64,000 nucleotides of DNA from Larix kaempferi (Eukaryota > Streptophyta > Pinopsida > Pinales > Pinaceae). Location: the NCBI GenBank assembly GCA_027924585.1, contig BSBM01000602.1, forward strand, positions 11,841,501-11,905,500, given 5' to 3'. Shown here piece after piece: positions 31,560 through 43,209 of this stretch (positions are counted from its first letter, which is position 1; each line of letters starts with the position of its first letter). The position numbers and the translations under genes were made by a program. The notes beneath the pieces are model-generated. The model was not told the origin of the DNA. It did no database searches and saw only the letters and a program-made list of their open reading frames with translations.

Positions 31560-31694
31560 AACAACTAACCTCCTATCTCTCCCTCTCTCTAAACCCCTAA
31601 CCCCCAATCTCTCTCTCTCTTACTCTCTCCCTCTCTCTCTCCCTTAATCCCTAACCCCCAATCGCTCTTTCTCTCTCGCTAAACCCCTAACCGC

Positions 31695-31733
<39 letters not shown>

Positions 31734-31872
31734 AACACCTAACCCCCAATCTCTCTATCTCTCTATCTCTTTAAACAATTAAACCCATGTGACCACTAAC
31801 CCCCAATTTATCCCTCTCTCTAAAACCCTAACACCCAATCATTCTCTCTCTCTCTCTCTAAACACCTACCAA

Positions 31873-31923
<51 letters not shown>

Positions 31924-32143
31924 AACTCCTAGCCCCCAATCTCTTTACCTCTCGCTAAACCCCTAACCCCTAATCTCTCAGTCTCTAAACCCCTAAACCT
32001 CAATCTCTCTCTTCTTATATCTTCATCTCTAAACCCTGAACCCCTTATCTCTCTATCTCTCTCTAAACCCCTAACCCCCAATCTCTATCTCTCTCTCTAA
32101 ACCCCTAACCTCCAATATCTCTCTCTCTCTCTCTCTAAACCCC

Positions 32144-32175
<32 letters not shown>

Positions 32176-33324
32176 AAACCCCTAACTCCCAATCTCTCTC
32201 TCTCTCTCCCTCTCTCTCTAAACCCTCACCAAAAATTTGTCGCTCTCTCTGGAATTCTAATCCCCAATCTCTCTGTATTTCTCTCTCTAAAGCATTAAAT
32301 CCCATTCTCTCTCTCTCTCTCTAAAACCCTGACACCTAATCTTTCTCTCTCTCTATAAACCCCTAACCACCAATTTCTCTCTTTCTATCTCTATATCTCT
32401 CTCTCGAAACCCATAACCACCAATCTCTCTATCTCTCTTTAAACCACTAACCCCCAATATAGCTCTCTTTAAAATCCTAATTCCCAATCTTTGTCTTCCT
32501 ATATCCCTCTCACTCTAAACCTTAAAACCCCAATCTCCCTCTCTCTCACTAAACCCTAACCACCATTCTCTCTCTCTCTCTCTCTAAATCCCTGACACCC
32601 ATTCTCTCTATCTCTCTCTAAATAAATAATCCCACCCCTAACCTACAATATCTCTCTTTATAAAACCCTCTCTCTCTCTCTCAAGCACTAACCACTAATC
32701 TCTCTCATTCCATCTCTCTCTCTCTCTCTCTCAAAACCCCTAACCCCTAATATCTATATCTCTCTCCAAACTTGTAACCCACGATCTCTCTCTCTCAAAA
32801 CCCCTAACACCCAATATATCTCTTTCTATTACTCTCTCCAAAAACTAAATCATCAATCTCCCTCTTTCTCTCTAAACCCCTGACCAACATTATCTCTCAT
32901 CTATCTTTCTCTCTAAACCCATAACCCCCAATATCTCTATCTCTCTCTAAACAACTAACCCTCAATCTCTCTCTCTCTCTCAGCACCTAATCCCCAATCT
33001 CTCTCTATGTATCTCTAAACCACTAACACCCAAACTCTCTATCTCTCTCTCTCTTTTTATATCTTCCTCTCTAAACCCTGAACCCCCAATCTACCTCTCT
33101 ATCTGTAAACCCTGAACCACCATTCTCTCTCTCTCTCTCTCGCTCTCTTTCTAAACACCTAATCACTAGTCTCTCTATCTATCTAAGCAACTAACCCCAA
33201 ATATATCCCTCTCCATCTATTTATTTGAGGCCCTAACCCCAACCTCTCTCTCTCTCTCTCTCTCTCTAAATCCTTAAGCCCCAATATCTCTCTCCCTAAA
33301 CCCCTAACCCTCAATCCCTCTCTC
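28754..33324. repeat. CT-rich telomere-like satellite spanning the A/B junction
   Basis: The same (CT)n plus CCCTAAACCCC-type repeat as at the left edge. From 30836 on it matches position 1 onward almost base for base, so copy B starts at or before this point. The part before 30836 is a more diverged array: about 29870-30540 still aligns with about 1370-2060 through shared oddities such as AAATTTGT, TCTCATTCCATCTC and ACACCCAATATATCTCTT. The array therefore contains an older internal duplication as well. It ends at the LTR start at 33325. Confidence 0.85.
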
Positions 33325-33698
33325 TGTTAGGAACCCATGTCTTTACTTTGTTAGTAGGATGTTGTTGGACGCATATGCTTTGTAAGTCGTCCCGTAGTAA
33401 TTGTTGATCAATAGTTTGTGTTATTGTTGTTGGCGCATATGCTTTGTAAGTCGCCCGTAGTATTGTTGATCCATAGTTTGTAACGGCCCATGGTTTCGAC
33501 CCATAGTATTGGCGCCTAGAATTAGTATATAAGTGTGTGTTGAGACCTATGAAGGCACCCTGAAGTTATTGTATTGAGCTTGCTCAAAGGAGGTTGCCCC
33601 CTCGAAGTGGCCTGTGATCAATACAAAAGTGATTCTGAGTTCTGTCATTTCTGCTATTTCGCGTATTCTTGTTAATTAATTGTTGCAGGTGCCTCACA
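33325..33698 (+). mobile_element. 374-bp LTR of a truncated LTR retrotransposon, copy B
   Basis: Counterpart of 2467-2840 with the same ends, the same internal 64-bp duplication and the same TATA-like box at 33526-33533. It differs at a few bases, for example CACCCTGAAG for CACCGTGAAG. Confidence 0.8.
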
Positions 33699-33700
33699 TC

Positions 33701-33712
33701 TGGTATCAGAGC
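33701..33712 (+). other. Primer binding site, copy B
   Basis: TGGTATCAGAGC, identical to the copy-A site, two bases after the LTR end. Confidence 0.9.
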
Positions 33713-34324
33713 ACTTTCTTGGGCTCGCTGGCTGAAATTTTTGCCAAATTTTTTTTCGCATCTGTTGCAGGTTCGGATTTGGGAATAATCCCTATCCGCT
33801 TAACTGTGGGAAGTACTTGGGAATAAGCCCTAAAACTCATTGTGAGGAGTACCACAGGAACCCCGAAGTAGCTGGCCCATTGAGAGGACCTGCCGGCGAA
33901 AAGGGCAACGACCCCTACCTGATTGACTAGTTCCCACCCGTGAGGTAAACCAAGAGCTGTCGTTTGTGGCAAAGCGGTTATCAGTTTTACCTGAGCCGTG
34001 GAGTGAGGGGTACTGCCCCAATACGCAAGCCGTCAGACAGCATTGGTGGCCGAGTGAAAACCCTGAACTGTTAGGAAGCCGCACATACCTGGGGTCCATA
34101 TCTACCTTCAGCTGAACTATTGTCGATCACTGCTGCGCCGTTTCAGACCCATTTTGCAAGCCGTTCCAGTTCCAGCCGTTCGGCGTTGTTCCAGAATCTT
34201 TCGAACCAGAGATCCCATTCTGCAAGCAGAGCCGTAGCCGCTCCAGTCTGTAAAAAAAAAAAAAAAAAAAAAAAAACCCGAGCCGTAGCCGCTCCAGTCT
34301 GAAAAAAAAAAAAAAAAAAAAAAA
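33713..34324 (+). mobile_element. Leader of the LTR element with two poly(A) tracts, copy B
   Basis: Same structure as 2855-3462. The poly(A) runs are at 34252-34276 and 34302-34324; here the second is uninterrupted and longer. The flanking GAGCCGTAGCCGCTCCAGTC is identical in the two tails of this copy, whereas copy A has one change. Confidence 0.55.
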
Positions 34325-35624
34325 GCCCTGCTCAAATCCTCAAAGTACCTTGTCTTTTGGCCTCCATAAGAGCCCTGCTCAAATCCTCTGCAACCAGGAG
34401 GAAAAGTAATGGGGACAATGGACAACCTTGTCTAAGACCTCTCTCTGAGTGAAAGAAGGGGGAGGCCGCCCCATTGATAAGTACAGAGAAAGAAACCGTT
34501 GTAATACAACTCATGATCCACCTGATAAAACCAATACCAAAACCCAAATGTGTGAGAAGCATACGAATATAAAGCCAACTTACTTTTTCATGGGCCTTGG
34601 ATAAATCTATTTTGAGGATAGCTCCTTTAATCTTCTTTGTTTTGATACCGTGCAATCCTTCTTGGGCTATTCCAATAACCTCATGGATTTGTCTACCTTC
34701 CAAAAAACCAAATTTTTCTCCTGAAATATGTCTGGAAAAAATACCTTTCAACCTTCTAGCTATGATTTTAGACACAACCTTGTAGACACAATTGCAAAGT
34801 GAGATAGGTCTAAAATCATTGAGTGAAGAAGGATTGTCATATTTGGGGATCAAAGCAATGAAGGTTGAATTGAAACAGGCCAGAATCCTCCCAGTGAGTC
34901 TTGTATCCTCCACCACCTGAAGTAGATCCTCCCAAAGAAAATCATACAAAGCCAGGAGAAATTCGATGGACCAACCATCCGGTCTCGGGCTCTTGTCTTT
35001 TTGGAAGCTGTGTAGGGATGATTTTAATTCTTCTTCAGAAATATCATCCATCAATGCTCGATTATCATCCTCTTCCACAAAACGAGGAAAGAGTTGTGCC
35101 ACTCTGATCACCTCCGCTGCTGTGGCCTGATTAGGAGCCCTAAAGAGTTCCTGAAAATGATCCACCCCCACCCTAGCCATCCCTTCAAATGAAGTTTGTG
35201 GCTCACCAAGAGCGTTATCCAGGATCCAGATAGTATTCGCACCTACCCTTCCTTTTGTGTAGGCATGAAAGAACTTTGTGTTCTCATCCCCTGCTTCCAA
35301 CCAAGTCGCTCTGCTCTTAAGTTGCCAGGTTTCTTCTTTTTCGAGTAGAAGGATGTTTCTCCTTCCTTCCAACCTTACCAAAAGTTCTTTGGACTCCCGA
35401 GTTGTCAAGTCTCCTCCCTCTTCATCATAAATCTTGGAAAGATCCTCCTTAATCAGTTTAAGTTCTCTTTCCTCTCTGATTCTCTTAACATGTGCCCAGT
35501 CTTTAATAGGGCCTTTAACCCTCTTTAAATTTGTAGCAAACTGAAAGGAGGTTGAGATATTAGCCCTAAGATAGAAAGGTACCCACAGGGAATGTACCAA
35601 GGTAAAGAAGGAATCATCTTTCAA
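34325..35624 (-). pseudogene. LINE reverse transcriptase, 3'-truncated, copy B
   Basis: The same RT region as 3463-4762 but open for 430 codons, because the position of the copy-A stop is tryptophan (ANTIWILDN). It has KIDLSKAHEKVSW where copy A has KIDLSKTHDKVSW. It also ends before the catalytic (F/Y)ADD box and is preceded by the shared TAG, so it is not functional. Confidence 0.93.
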
Positions 35625-36021
35625 CTAGGTTTTATTAAACTTTAGAGGACCAAGAGGTTTGGGAGGTCCACGACGAAGTTCAATAAAAACAGGAAAGTGG
35701 TCAGAGGCTCCCCCCGATCCCACCCATTGTCTCAAGAGAAAGAATTTGTCCACCAAGTGTTCCGATACTAAGAACCGGTCCAACCTCTTCGCCATCTTGC
35801 TATCGCTAGCTTTATTGTTTCTCCAAGTAGGTTTGAGTTTTAAGGGCTCAATGTCAATCAATTTTTTATTAGCTAGTCTCTAAGAGAAAAAACCGGCCAA
35901 AGGATCATGCCGAGCCCTAGGCCCCCAAACTTCCCATTGACCCAATGAAAAGTTCAAATCACCACCCAATAGTATAGATTCCCCCCGGAGAAGAGAATTG
36001 TTGAGTAGCACATCCCAGAAG
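35625..36021 (-). pseudogene. LINE endonuclease, C-terminal part, copy B
   Basis: Carries the SDHFPVFIEL end of the AP-type endonuclease and the shared internal stop. On the minus strand its upstream half is displaced to 47271-47625 by the LARD insertion; the last five bases (36017-36021, AGAAG) are the left target-site duplication. Confidence 0.92.
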
Positions 36022-36710
36022 TGTGATATCCCTCCACATTGCAAGCTTGTAGGAAATTCTTAAGACCCAATCGCTAGAGTAAAGATGGTTCTTACTAAAA
36101 AATCCTACATGAGGTTAAGAAACTACCCTAAGTAACTACTTTCGTTACTTAAGAGAAATAAGATTTATCCTAATGATCATAATCGTCTTTGAAATCTTGG
36201 CATCAAGTGTCAAGGAGTTCTTTAGGAGACTAAAAGGAAACGCAACTAACGATGAGTAACTAAATGCATTAAAGGGGAGAGGAAATGGCTTGGAGGCCAT
36301 GAATGGTTAAGCTTAGTCTTAAGTATTTAACTTAAGCTATAGTAGTCTTAAGAAGCACCTTCATAAAACTCACTATTCACTGCAGGTATCTAAGTAAGTT
36401 GTTGGGCCCTATTTTCTTTAGTTAATGATTAATAGTAATTATCTTAACTACCGTTAAGATCACTTATAGCTTGAACAAAGATGAAAGCTACAAGAAGAAA
36501 AGCCAAAAGCTTTTCTTAAAATAATACTTTAAGATCAAGGAGAGATGAAGAATATTTCTTAAGAATAAAGTGTAAAATCACATTATAAAGAATGATTTGT
36601 ATGATTAAATATGTTGATTATGAGGAAAATGATACGGTGGGACAGTCATCGAGTATTAAGGTCCTATAAGAAGACACTATTCTATAATAAGAGCCTTGAA
36701 AGTAGAAAAG

Positions 36711-36718
36711 TATAAATA
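36711..36718 (+). promoter_or_regulatory. TATA-like box in LARD 5' LTR
   Basis: TATAAATA, the best core-promoter match in the LTR, repeated at 43900-43907 in the 3' LTR. If used, transcription would start near 36745 and the transcript leader would be over 3.3 kb. Confidence 0.5.
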
Positions 36719-37837
36719 GATTTAAAATGACAAAAATAATAAAGGAAAGACAAAAATCCCATAAGATAAGTAAAGTAGTAACGTCTCGACCACTTGTGAG
36801 AAGGGCATGCTTGAGTAGTATGATCTCCTAGAAATATTCATGGGTGATGTAACCGAGGTAGAAGTAACCTCTTTACTTAATTCTTCCAAGTGTCTAATGC
36901 TTAAAGTTTGAAGTGTGAGTAACTATACTCAACCGTTGTAGAAGTTTGAGAGAAGGTTAATCATATTTATATAATACCTAATAAATCATCTTGGATATAA
37001 ATCTCGAATTAATGGTTGAGCAGAGTGTTACTAGGACGGAGTAATCTGAGTGTTGGATGCGCCACACCCCTTGTTCGTATAGAGTTGCCCTCCTAGTAGT
37101 TATGAGTAAGTATCGACAAATCGGGGTTTTCGTCTTGCTGGCGGAGAGCTGATCTCCGAAGGCTCGGTGGGGAACTATTTGTGACAGCAAGACATTTTGG
37201 TGGACGGATGGAGAGAAGAAGTTTGATAATTACATCGATGAGGGAATAGAAGGGGACACGCGGCAGGGGAAATGGATTACTGATAGTGCTCAAGATTTTT
37301 TTGGATCTATTTTATATGTCCCGGATGGGTGCGGTAGAGAACTCCACTGGTAGAAGGGTCTGCAGGCGATGTTGATGGCAGTGAGAGGATGGATTCGTGG
37401 AGTCCAATCACCACTCAGGTATTTTGTTGTGAGATAACATTTTGTTTAATGGTTGCGCAGATAACTTTAGGGATAGCTCGTAAGAGAGCTCGATCCCGGT
37501 GGATAACGTTTTTGTTTATGAATATGATTTCCATGTATGGAAATATAGTTTGGTTATGGTTGCGCCAATGAACTCTCTCTTACCGTATGCTAAGAAGTGA
37601 TCTCCGAGTGATAGCTATAGTATATAGATTATTTTTTTCTCTCTGTATCTATTGTTGATAGGAAGATCAATTCTTTTGCTGTCTCTGTATTTATGTACAG
37701 TACTATAACCGAACTAGCTTGATCTATGAAATTTTGCGGGTTTATATACAAATCTGGATCTGAGTCGTCCCACAGTCGTAGCGTTGCCCAGTTTTGTGAA
37801 AACCGAGTATTTTCATGCATACCCATTTGAATTCTGA

Positions 37838-38749
37838 GAGGGTCGTCAATCCCTGTATACTCCTATAATATTTGACTACTTGTGTGTTGTAATTGATGAG
37901 GAATGTCAATCTTCAATAGCCTTGGTTAAGGGTTCCCATTCCTTTACTGTATGGTAGGAAATATTAGCATCTCACTGTTGCGTTGAAGTATTTATTAACG
38001 TCTGCACACTTTTTCGGTGAAGACGCTTTTCATTCACAGTTTTAGCGTTTAGGGTTGATCCTTGTTTTATTTTAGCTATAAGTTAGTATACACACTTCTG
38101 CATTGAGGTATGGTTTATCTCTGCATCAGATCTTTGCGATCGATCAGTTGTTTGTTTTTACTGGTCGGTCTCTGTATACATCCTGCTCATTTTTTTCAGA
38201 TCCACAGGGTTGGGGAAAGCCGTGAGAATTGAATCCCTTGCGTTATGCAATATACCTGTATGCTTGATGCGATGACGGGCAAATTTGGGAGATTTATCCC
38301 GGTGCACATTTGTTTCAATATGCTGGAACTATACATATATGTGTCGACTACGTGATGCAGGGTGGACCTATGTATAATCTATTTTATGTGTATATGTAAA
38401 CCATTGCTGCTTGTAAGTTTTATTGATTTCGCAGGGTTTGGGGATACTGATCCCTTAGTATTTCCTTTATATATATATATCTGCTGCAGCATGCTTGTTC
38501 GAATGTTGATTGTGTAGGGGTTGTATGAACTCTGTATATTTTCACTTGCTCTATCGTTATTTTGCTGCATGATCTTTGGTCGTTGCACAGAGTTGGGGAA
38601 AATCCCGACATACCTTATGTTTGTCATATTACATGTTATATATATGTCGTTGGCATGTTGGGAAAAGCTTTGGGGAAGATCAATTTCTTCCGTTTCCTTA
38701 GGATGTTGGGCGATTCCCATTCGGGAAGATGGATTCCACGCTTGTGTTC

Positions 38750-38786
<37 letters not shown>

Positions 38787-39281
38787 GAATATTAAATGCT
38801 TCTGGATTGGCATAACGTAGAGGGATTGGGTATGGAACCCTGTAGATTCCAATTTAATGTTAGCGATCTTTATTTGATCACTTTGTGTTCCTGCGTAGAG
38901 GAGGAGGTTGATCTTTGTTGGTACTCGTATGATAAACATATTTACATTTAGTGAATATATTGTATGTGTTATTGCTGTGTGCAAGGCTGGAAAGATCCCT
39001 GTATACTCAACTTGATATACTATAGATACATTGTTGCTTTACTTATTTTCATAATCGTTGAGATAGCAAAAAGGTTCGGGGAAGATAGACCCCTTTGCAG
39101 TGTCAAAGTTATTTTATTATATGCTAGAGGGATCGATCCCAGCATACTAACTGATTTATTGATGGCTTTGCCTATTGTACAATGCTTGGGGAGACAGACC
39201 CCGGTGTACTTCCTCTCTGGATATTGTTTATACTTCTTGCTGCATGTTCTGTTCGTAAGTTTGCTGGGGTAAAGCCCTCTG
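37838..39281 (+). repeat. Array of short GGGGA...TCCC hairpins in LARD LTR
   Basis: About a dozen dispersed units share the plan TTGGGGA - short loop - GATCCC, often followed by a GTATAC-like hexamer. Units: 37838-37860, 38208-38236, 38285-38307, 38437-38460, 38593-38614, 38822-38845, 38985-39008, 39075-39098, 39123-39147, 39184-39209 and 39263-39281, with weaker ones near 38670 and 38716. Spacing is roughly 50-350 bp. The arms pair although the sequences differ (for example TCGGGGAAGATAGACCCC and AGAGGGATCGATCCC), which suggests the pairing matters. The second LTR has the same set at about 45018-46460. Confidence 0.65.
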
Positions 39282-40093
39282 AGTTTTTCTTACTATAAAT
39301 TCCTGATTTAAAATCGCATAGATCCATACGATCTTTATTTAAATATGCTGGGTGGTAGTCGTCGGGATTTCAAAGAGGATAAGTATGTAATGGACATACA
39401 TTGTCGAATAAAAATGGGTATTCTACTTCATAGTTGATTCAAAGATATTGTTTTTAATATGTAACAAGCTATTACATATATAGACTTAGGAAACTCCTGT
39501 ATTGCCTAAGATAGGTCTTTGGAAATGTTGAATATGCTCTCTATCTAAAAAGAGACCCGAGCAAGAGGAAAGCCATTGATTTATGGCAGATTGTAACCCT
39601 GGAATTGGTGAATAATAATAAGACATGACCCTCTTTGGTGGACGTAGCCCCTCCTGGGCGAACCACGTGAAATATTGTCTCTCTCTTGTATGATAATGAT
39701 GGTTATGATGGTTGATTGTGTCGAATGTTACTTTGTAAAATGTTGGTTATGCACTATTGTTTTTATTTGGGTTCCTTATATTATGTTTAAACCTTACATG
39801 AAGCTATCATGGTAGAGTAGTTGATTTGTAGTCTCATGCGTTTGATTAATAAGGGTCCTCTTTATTGTGTAGTCATGATAACTTGGATTGTTTATATGTT
39901 TTGCTCTTCATGGGTCTTATGAGAGTTTTTAATTGATTGTAGAATATTAGAATGTCTCATAGGTAGATTTGATGATACATGAGGAATAATTTTTTTTATT
40001 TATTTAATCATTATTTCACTCAGGGAAGTATGAATTTATTTTTGTTTAAATCTACTACTTCAGTAACGCACATATTTGGGGAGATGTTACATA

Positions 40094-40105
40094 TGATATC
40101 AGAGC
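40094..40105 (+). other. LARD primer binding site
   Basis: TGATATCAGAGC lies two bases after the LTR end and matches the initiator Met tRNA site TGGTATCAGAGC with one change. Confidence 0.85.
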
Positions 40106-42774
40106 ATTAGGTTACAACACTTGGACCTAATGAGCTCAACATGCGATAAGTAAGTATGAAGGTTGTTAAGTGACTAATCAGTTATTTGTGTTTCCTTTGG
40201 ATGCATGGATTGTGCCCGAGGAGGGGAAAAATGAACCTCCAAGCTCGACTTCAGGTCTCTTCCACTAGAGCACAGGTTGCAAACATTCGGCTTATTAAGT
40301 TCAATTGGAGAAGAACAAAGATAAGTTGGTCGGACTAGAAAGGAGCTGCATTCTATAAGCCATGAATAAAATGTTCCCTTCCAAAGAATCGTCAAGAGGT
40401 AAGCGACAAAGCTTCTTGAAATTACAAGTAAGTACGTATGAGTTTACTGAAAAATTATAATTAGAGTATCTATTTGTGAACAATACATAATTTCATTTGA
40501 ATGATCCCCTAGGGATAACACTAGACGATGAATATCTCCTCACCTTTACAATTAGTTTCACTGAATGACAAGAAAGTACTCTTTTAAATTAGTTAAGATT
40601 ATTGGAGTTAAGTCCTTGTGAAATGGGTACTTGTAAGTAGAGTAAAAGCACGTATTGGAAGTTATCCTAGCTATTTCACAGTGAAGTTTATAGGCTAAGG
40701 AAGTGTCCTAATTTGGTTGACCTTAGATAACTAAGTAAACTTTATTGACCAATAGTATAGATTTCCAAATATGAGGAATGTAAGCAACTTAGATCTGTTA
40801 AAAGATCCATTAAGTTCAGATCAGAAGTAAGTCTTTATGAAAAGGTCCATGGAAGATTTGATAGTTTGAGTCAGTATTGGGTTTTGAACTATGTAAGGAA
40901 CGATCAGTTCTGGTTACATATGAGTCACCTTAAATAAGAAAGTTTATAAATTTATAATGAGGTTGACCTTAGTAGTAAAATCAGTAAAGGTGCATGCTGC
41001 AGGAGGAGTCAGTGTGATTTTAGCATTTCTAGTTGTGAGGGAAGCATAATTATATAATGTTAAGTTGTTGTTTTATTCCATAAGAAGTATAGTTTGGTTC
41101 GACTAGGATGTCTGGTTTCTTTTAAACAAGAAAATTAACTTTAATTGGTGTGGAGTTTCTATGACTAGGAAATTGTGAGATTACAAAGGAGAAAATGGTT
41201 AATAATCTCCTTGCTAATCAATTTAATTCTAGTATGTAATTGTATAGGATAAGTAATTATGATACGATTTTTGTTGACATTGAAGCATGCTCGTACCCTT
41301 ACATATAAGTGCAACAGAAGGATAATGGTTATAATTACATATACATGTGAATATTAAACAGTTAATATGAGAATGCATGAGTACCTTTTAAATATACCTC
41401 TTATTTCAGTAATTTCTACTAAGATAGACGTGGGAAAACAAGGAGTAATAGTAATACTTTTATTTTACTTGCTATCCATGTACAACTATATGTTTTCTCA
41501 AATTGATTATTTTGTTAAGGGATAGAATTATTGGAAACCTAGACCCAACACGAAATAAATACAGGTTAGTAGGATGCTATAATCTTCTGGCGTCCTTATG
41601 TTGCCACAAAGAATGACTGTTTTTATTTTTATTTTATTTTTTTTTTTGTGTGGAGGAAAACAATTGATGACATGGAATTTGCAGGGTAGATCAGAAGTAA
41701 TCTTTGAGACAGTAATCGAGGTATAAGCTTTTATGAAACAAGTAAAATGATGTTTGAACATATGTCTTATGATTTAATTACCTTGTACGACTAACACTTT
41801 GAATGTTGTGGTCGAGCAAATGTTATTTTTCCACACATCGCTGCCTGACACCCATCAATGGGTAAATGTGGGATATATATATGTCGATTCAAGAATAATA
41901 CTAATACGTGATGATACAAGTAAACTAGAACCTCGGCAGATGAAGGTGAGCTATGCAGTCGCTTTTACAAAGATACATGGTTATCTGTATAAGGTATGTA
42001 AGTGTGTTTAGACAATTGGTTATCCCTATATGATGTTAGGGTATACCAAAAGGGTTGTATAACTAAAATAGGAATTTTGTTGAAATAGTGAAAGCTAAAG
42101 TTTGAAGTTAAATGATCATAATGTCCATAGATCATCATGGAAAGAATGTTATATCGTGTTCAAAGCATTATGCAGTCTTATAAGCTAGTTATGTGTAGTA
42201 GGAAATGACACTTTAAATGATCACATATGGATATTTTTTTTAGAAAGATGATTTTCGGTTTAAAGGAAGGGATCTTCTTACAATATTTGATTTTGTGTAT
42301 AAAGTGATACTAACAAGTGAAATTTGGCAGATGGTGAAATTCCTGTGAAGCTTGTGAAAATGCAAGAGCATAAATATTATGCATGGTAAAAATCATGGGA
42401 TGAGGATTTAAGATCCACATCATAAGTGTTATTCATTCTTTAAGTTTGATAATTATTGATTGAATAAAGATCTAGACTTAAATGGTCAGAGTAATCGTAC
42501 GGTTACAGAATGTAATATGACGAAATAAATTGATTAAATTGAAAGAGATTTTTCTAGACTCAAGCAAGGCGACTTGGGGAAAATAAATTCCGGGACTCAA
42601 GCGAGAAGGCTTGAGGGGAATTGTGTAAAAGGTGTTGTAATGGCATTGAAATACTCCCAAAAATCAGGGATTCAACAGCCACTAGGATTCTCGGAGAATC
42701 GGCTGGCTGTAAGACCTAGGCAAGCTATAAGAAAATGTATATGTAGGAGGCAGGACGCTGCTTAGTATACATAA
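40106..42774. other. LARD interior without coding sequence
   Basis: No frame longer than about 80 codons and no gag or pol motif on either strand. The region is moderately AT-rich. Near 42560-42615 a GGGGAAAATAAATTCC hairpin and a repeated ACTCAAGC...GGCTTGAGG motif resemble the LTR hairpins. Confidence 0.7.
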
Positions 42775-42958
42775 GAGAAATGTTTGCTGCGTGAGCACTA
42801 TGGTGTTAGGCAAGGCATGAAAGAAATGTTTGCTGTGTGAGCACTAAGGTGTTAGGCAAAACATGAGAGAAATGTTTGCTGCGTGAGCACTAAGGTGTTA
42901 GGCAAGGCATGAGAGAAAAGATTGATGTTTGAGCACTAAGATGTTAGGCAAGAATTTC
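42775..42958 (+). repeat. 46-bp minisatellite in LARD interior, four units
   Basis: Four head-to-tail units start at 42775, 42821, 42867 and 42913, each with the core GAGAAATGTTTGCTGCGTGA followed by GCACTAAGGTGTTAGGCAAG. The last unit is more diverged. The array is about 240 bp before the polypurine tract. Confidence 0.9.
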
Positions 42959-43195
42959 TTGGATAAGGTGAATGCTGTTCATTGATTTTGTCAAACAGTA
43001 TACAATCATGGTACGCTAGATCTATTCTAAATATTGCAAGTGATATGCACAATAAAGAACACATGATTTATGTTTCTGAGTTTAATTATGAAGTTGACGA
43101 CAAGTCGTTACTAAACATTGTTCTTTTGAATTCCAGTTTTGTGGTACAAATGATTGCTCCAAGAGAAGAGTGAACACCGAGGACGGTGTTAGCTT

Positions 43196-43209
43196 AAAGG
43201 GGAAGAGGA
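43196..43209 (+). other. LARD polypurine tract
   Basis: AAAGGGGAAGAGGA abuts the TGTGATATCC start of the 3' LTR. Just upstream is ACACCGAGGACGGTGTTAGC, closely similar to the palindrome before the polypurine tract of the gypsy element in this window. Confidence 0.9.

Larger units (their letters stand above)
36022..40091 (+). repeat. LARD left (5') LTR
   Basis: 4,070 bp, TG...CA ends. A TATA-like box at 36711-36718 lies 690 bp in, so most of the LTR would be transcribed as R-U5. It contains a (TA)n run at 38753-38783 and the hairpin array at 37838-39281. Short ORFs inside (for example 37389-37571, 38521-38820 and 38964-39272) recur in the other LTR only because the LTRs are copies, and show no protein motif. 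Confidence 0.95.

Noticed and set aside
38521-39272. Open frames of 77-102 codons in the LARD LTR, kept in both LTRs
   Set aside because: The two LTRs are recent copies of each other, so conservation carries no weight. The frames overlap on both strands, run through (TA)n repeats and hairpins, and show no protein motif.
41528-42011. Short ORFs of 70-77 codons in the LARD interior considered as gag remnants
   Set aside because: No zinc knuckle, protease or capsid-like motif, and poly(T)-derived lysines in one of them.
42775-42958. Regular 46-bp repeats considered as a CRISPR array
   Set aside because: Units are contiguous with no unique spacers, and the context is a plant retrotransposon.
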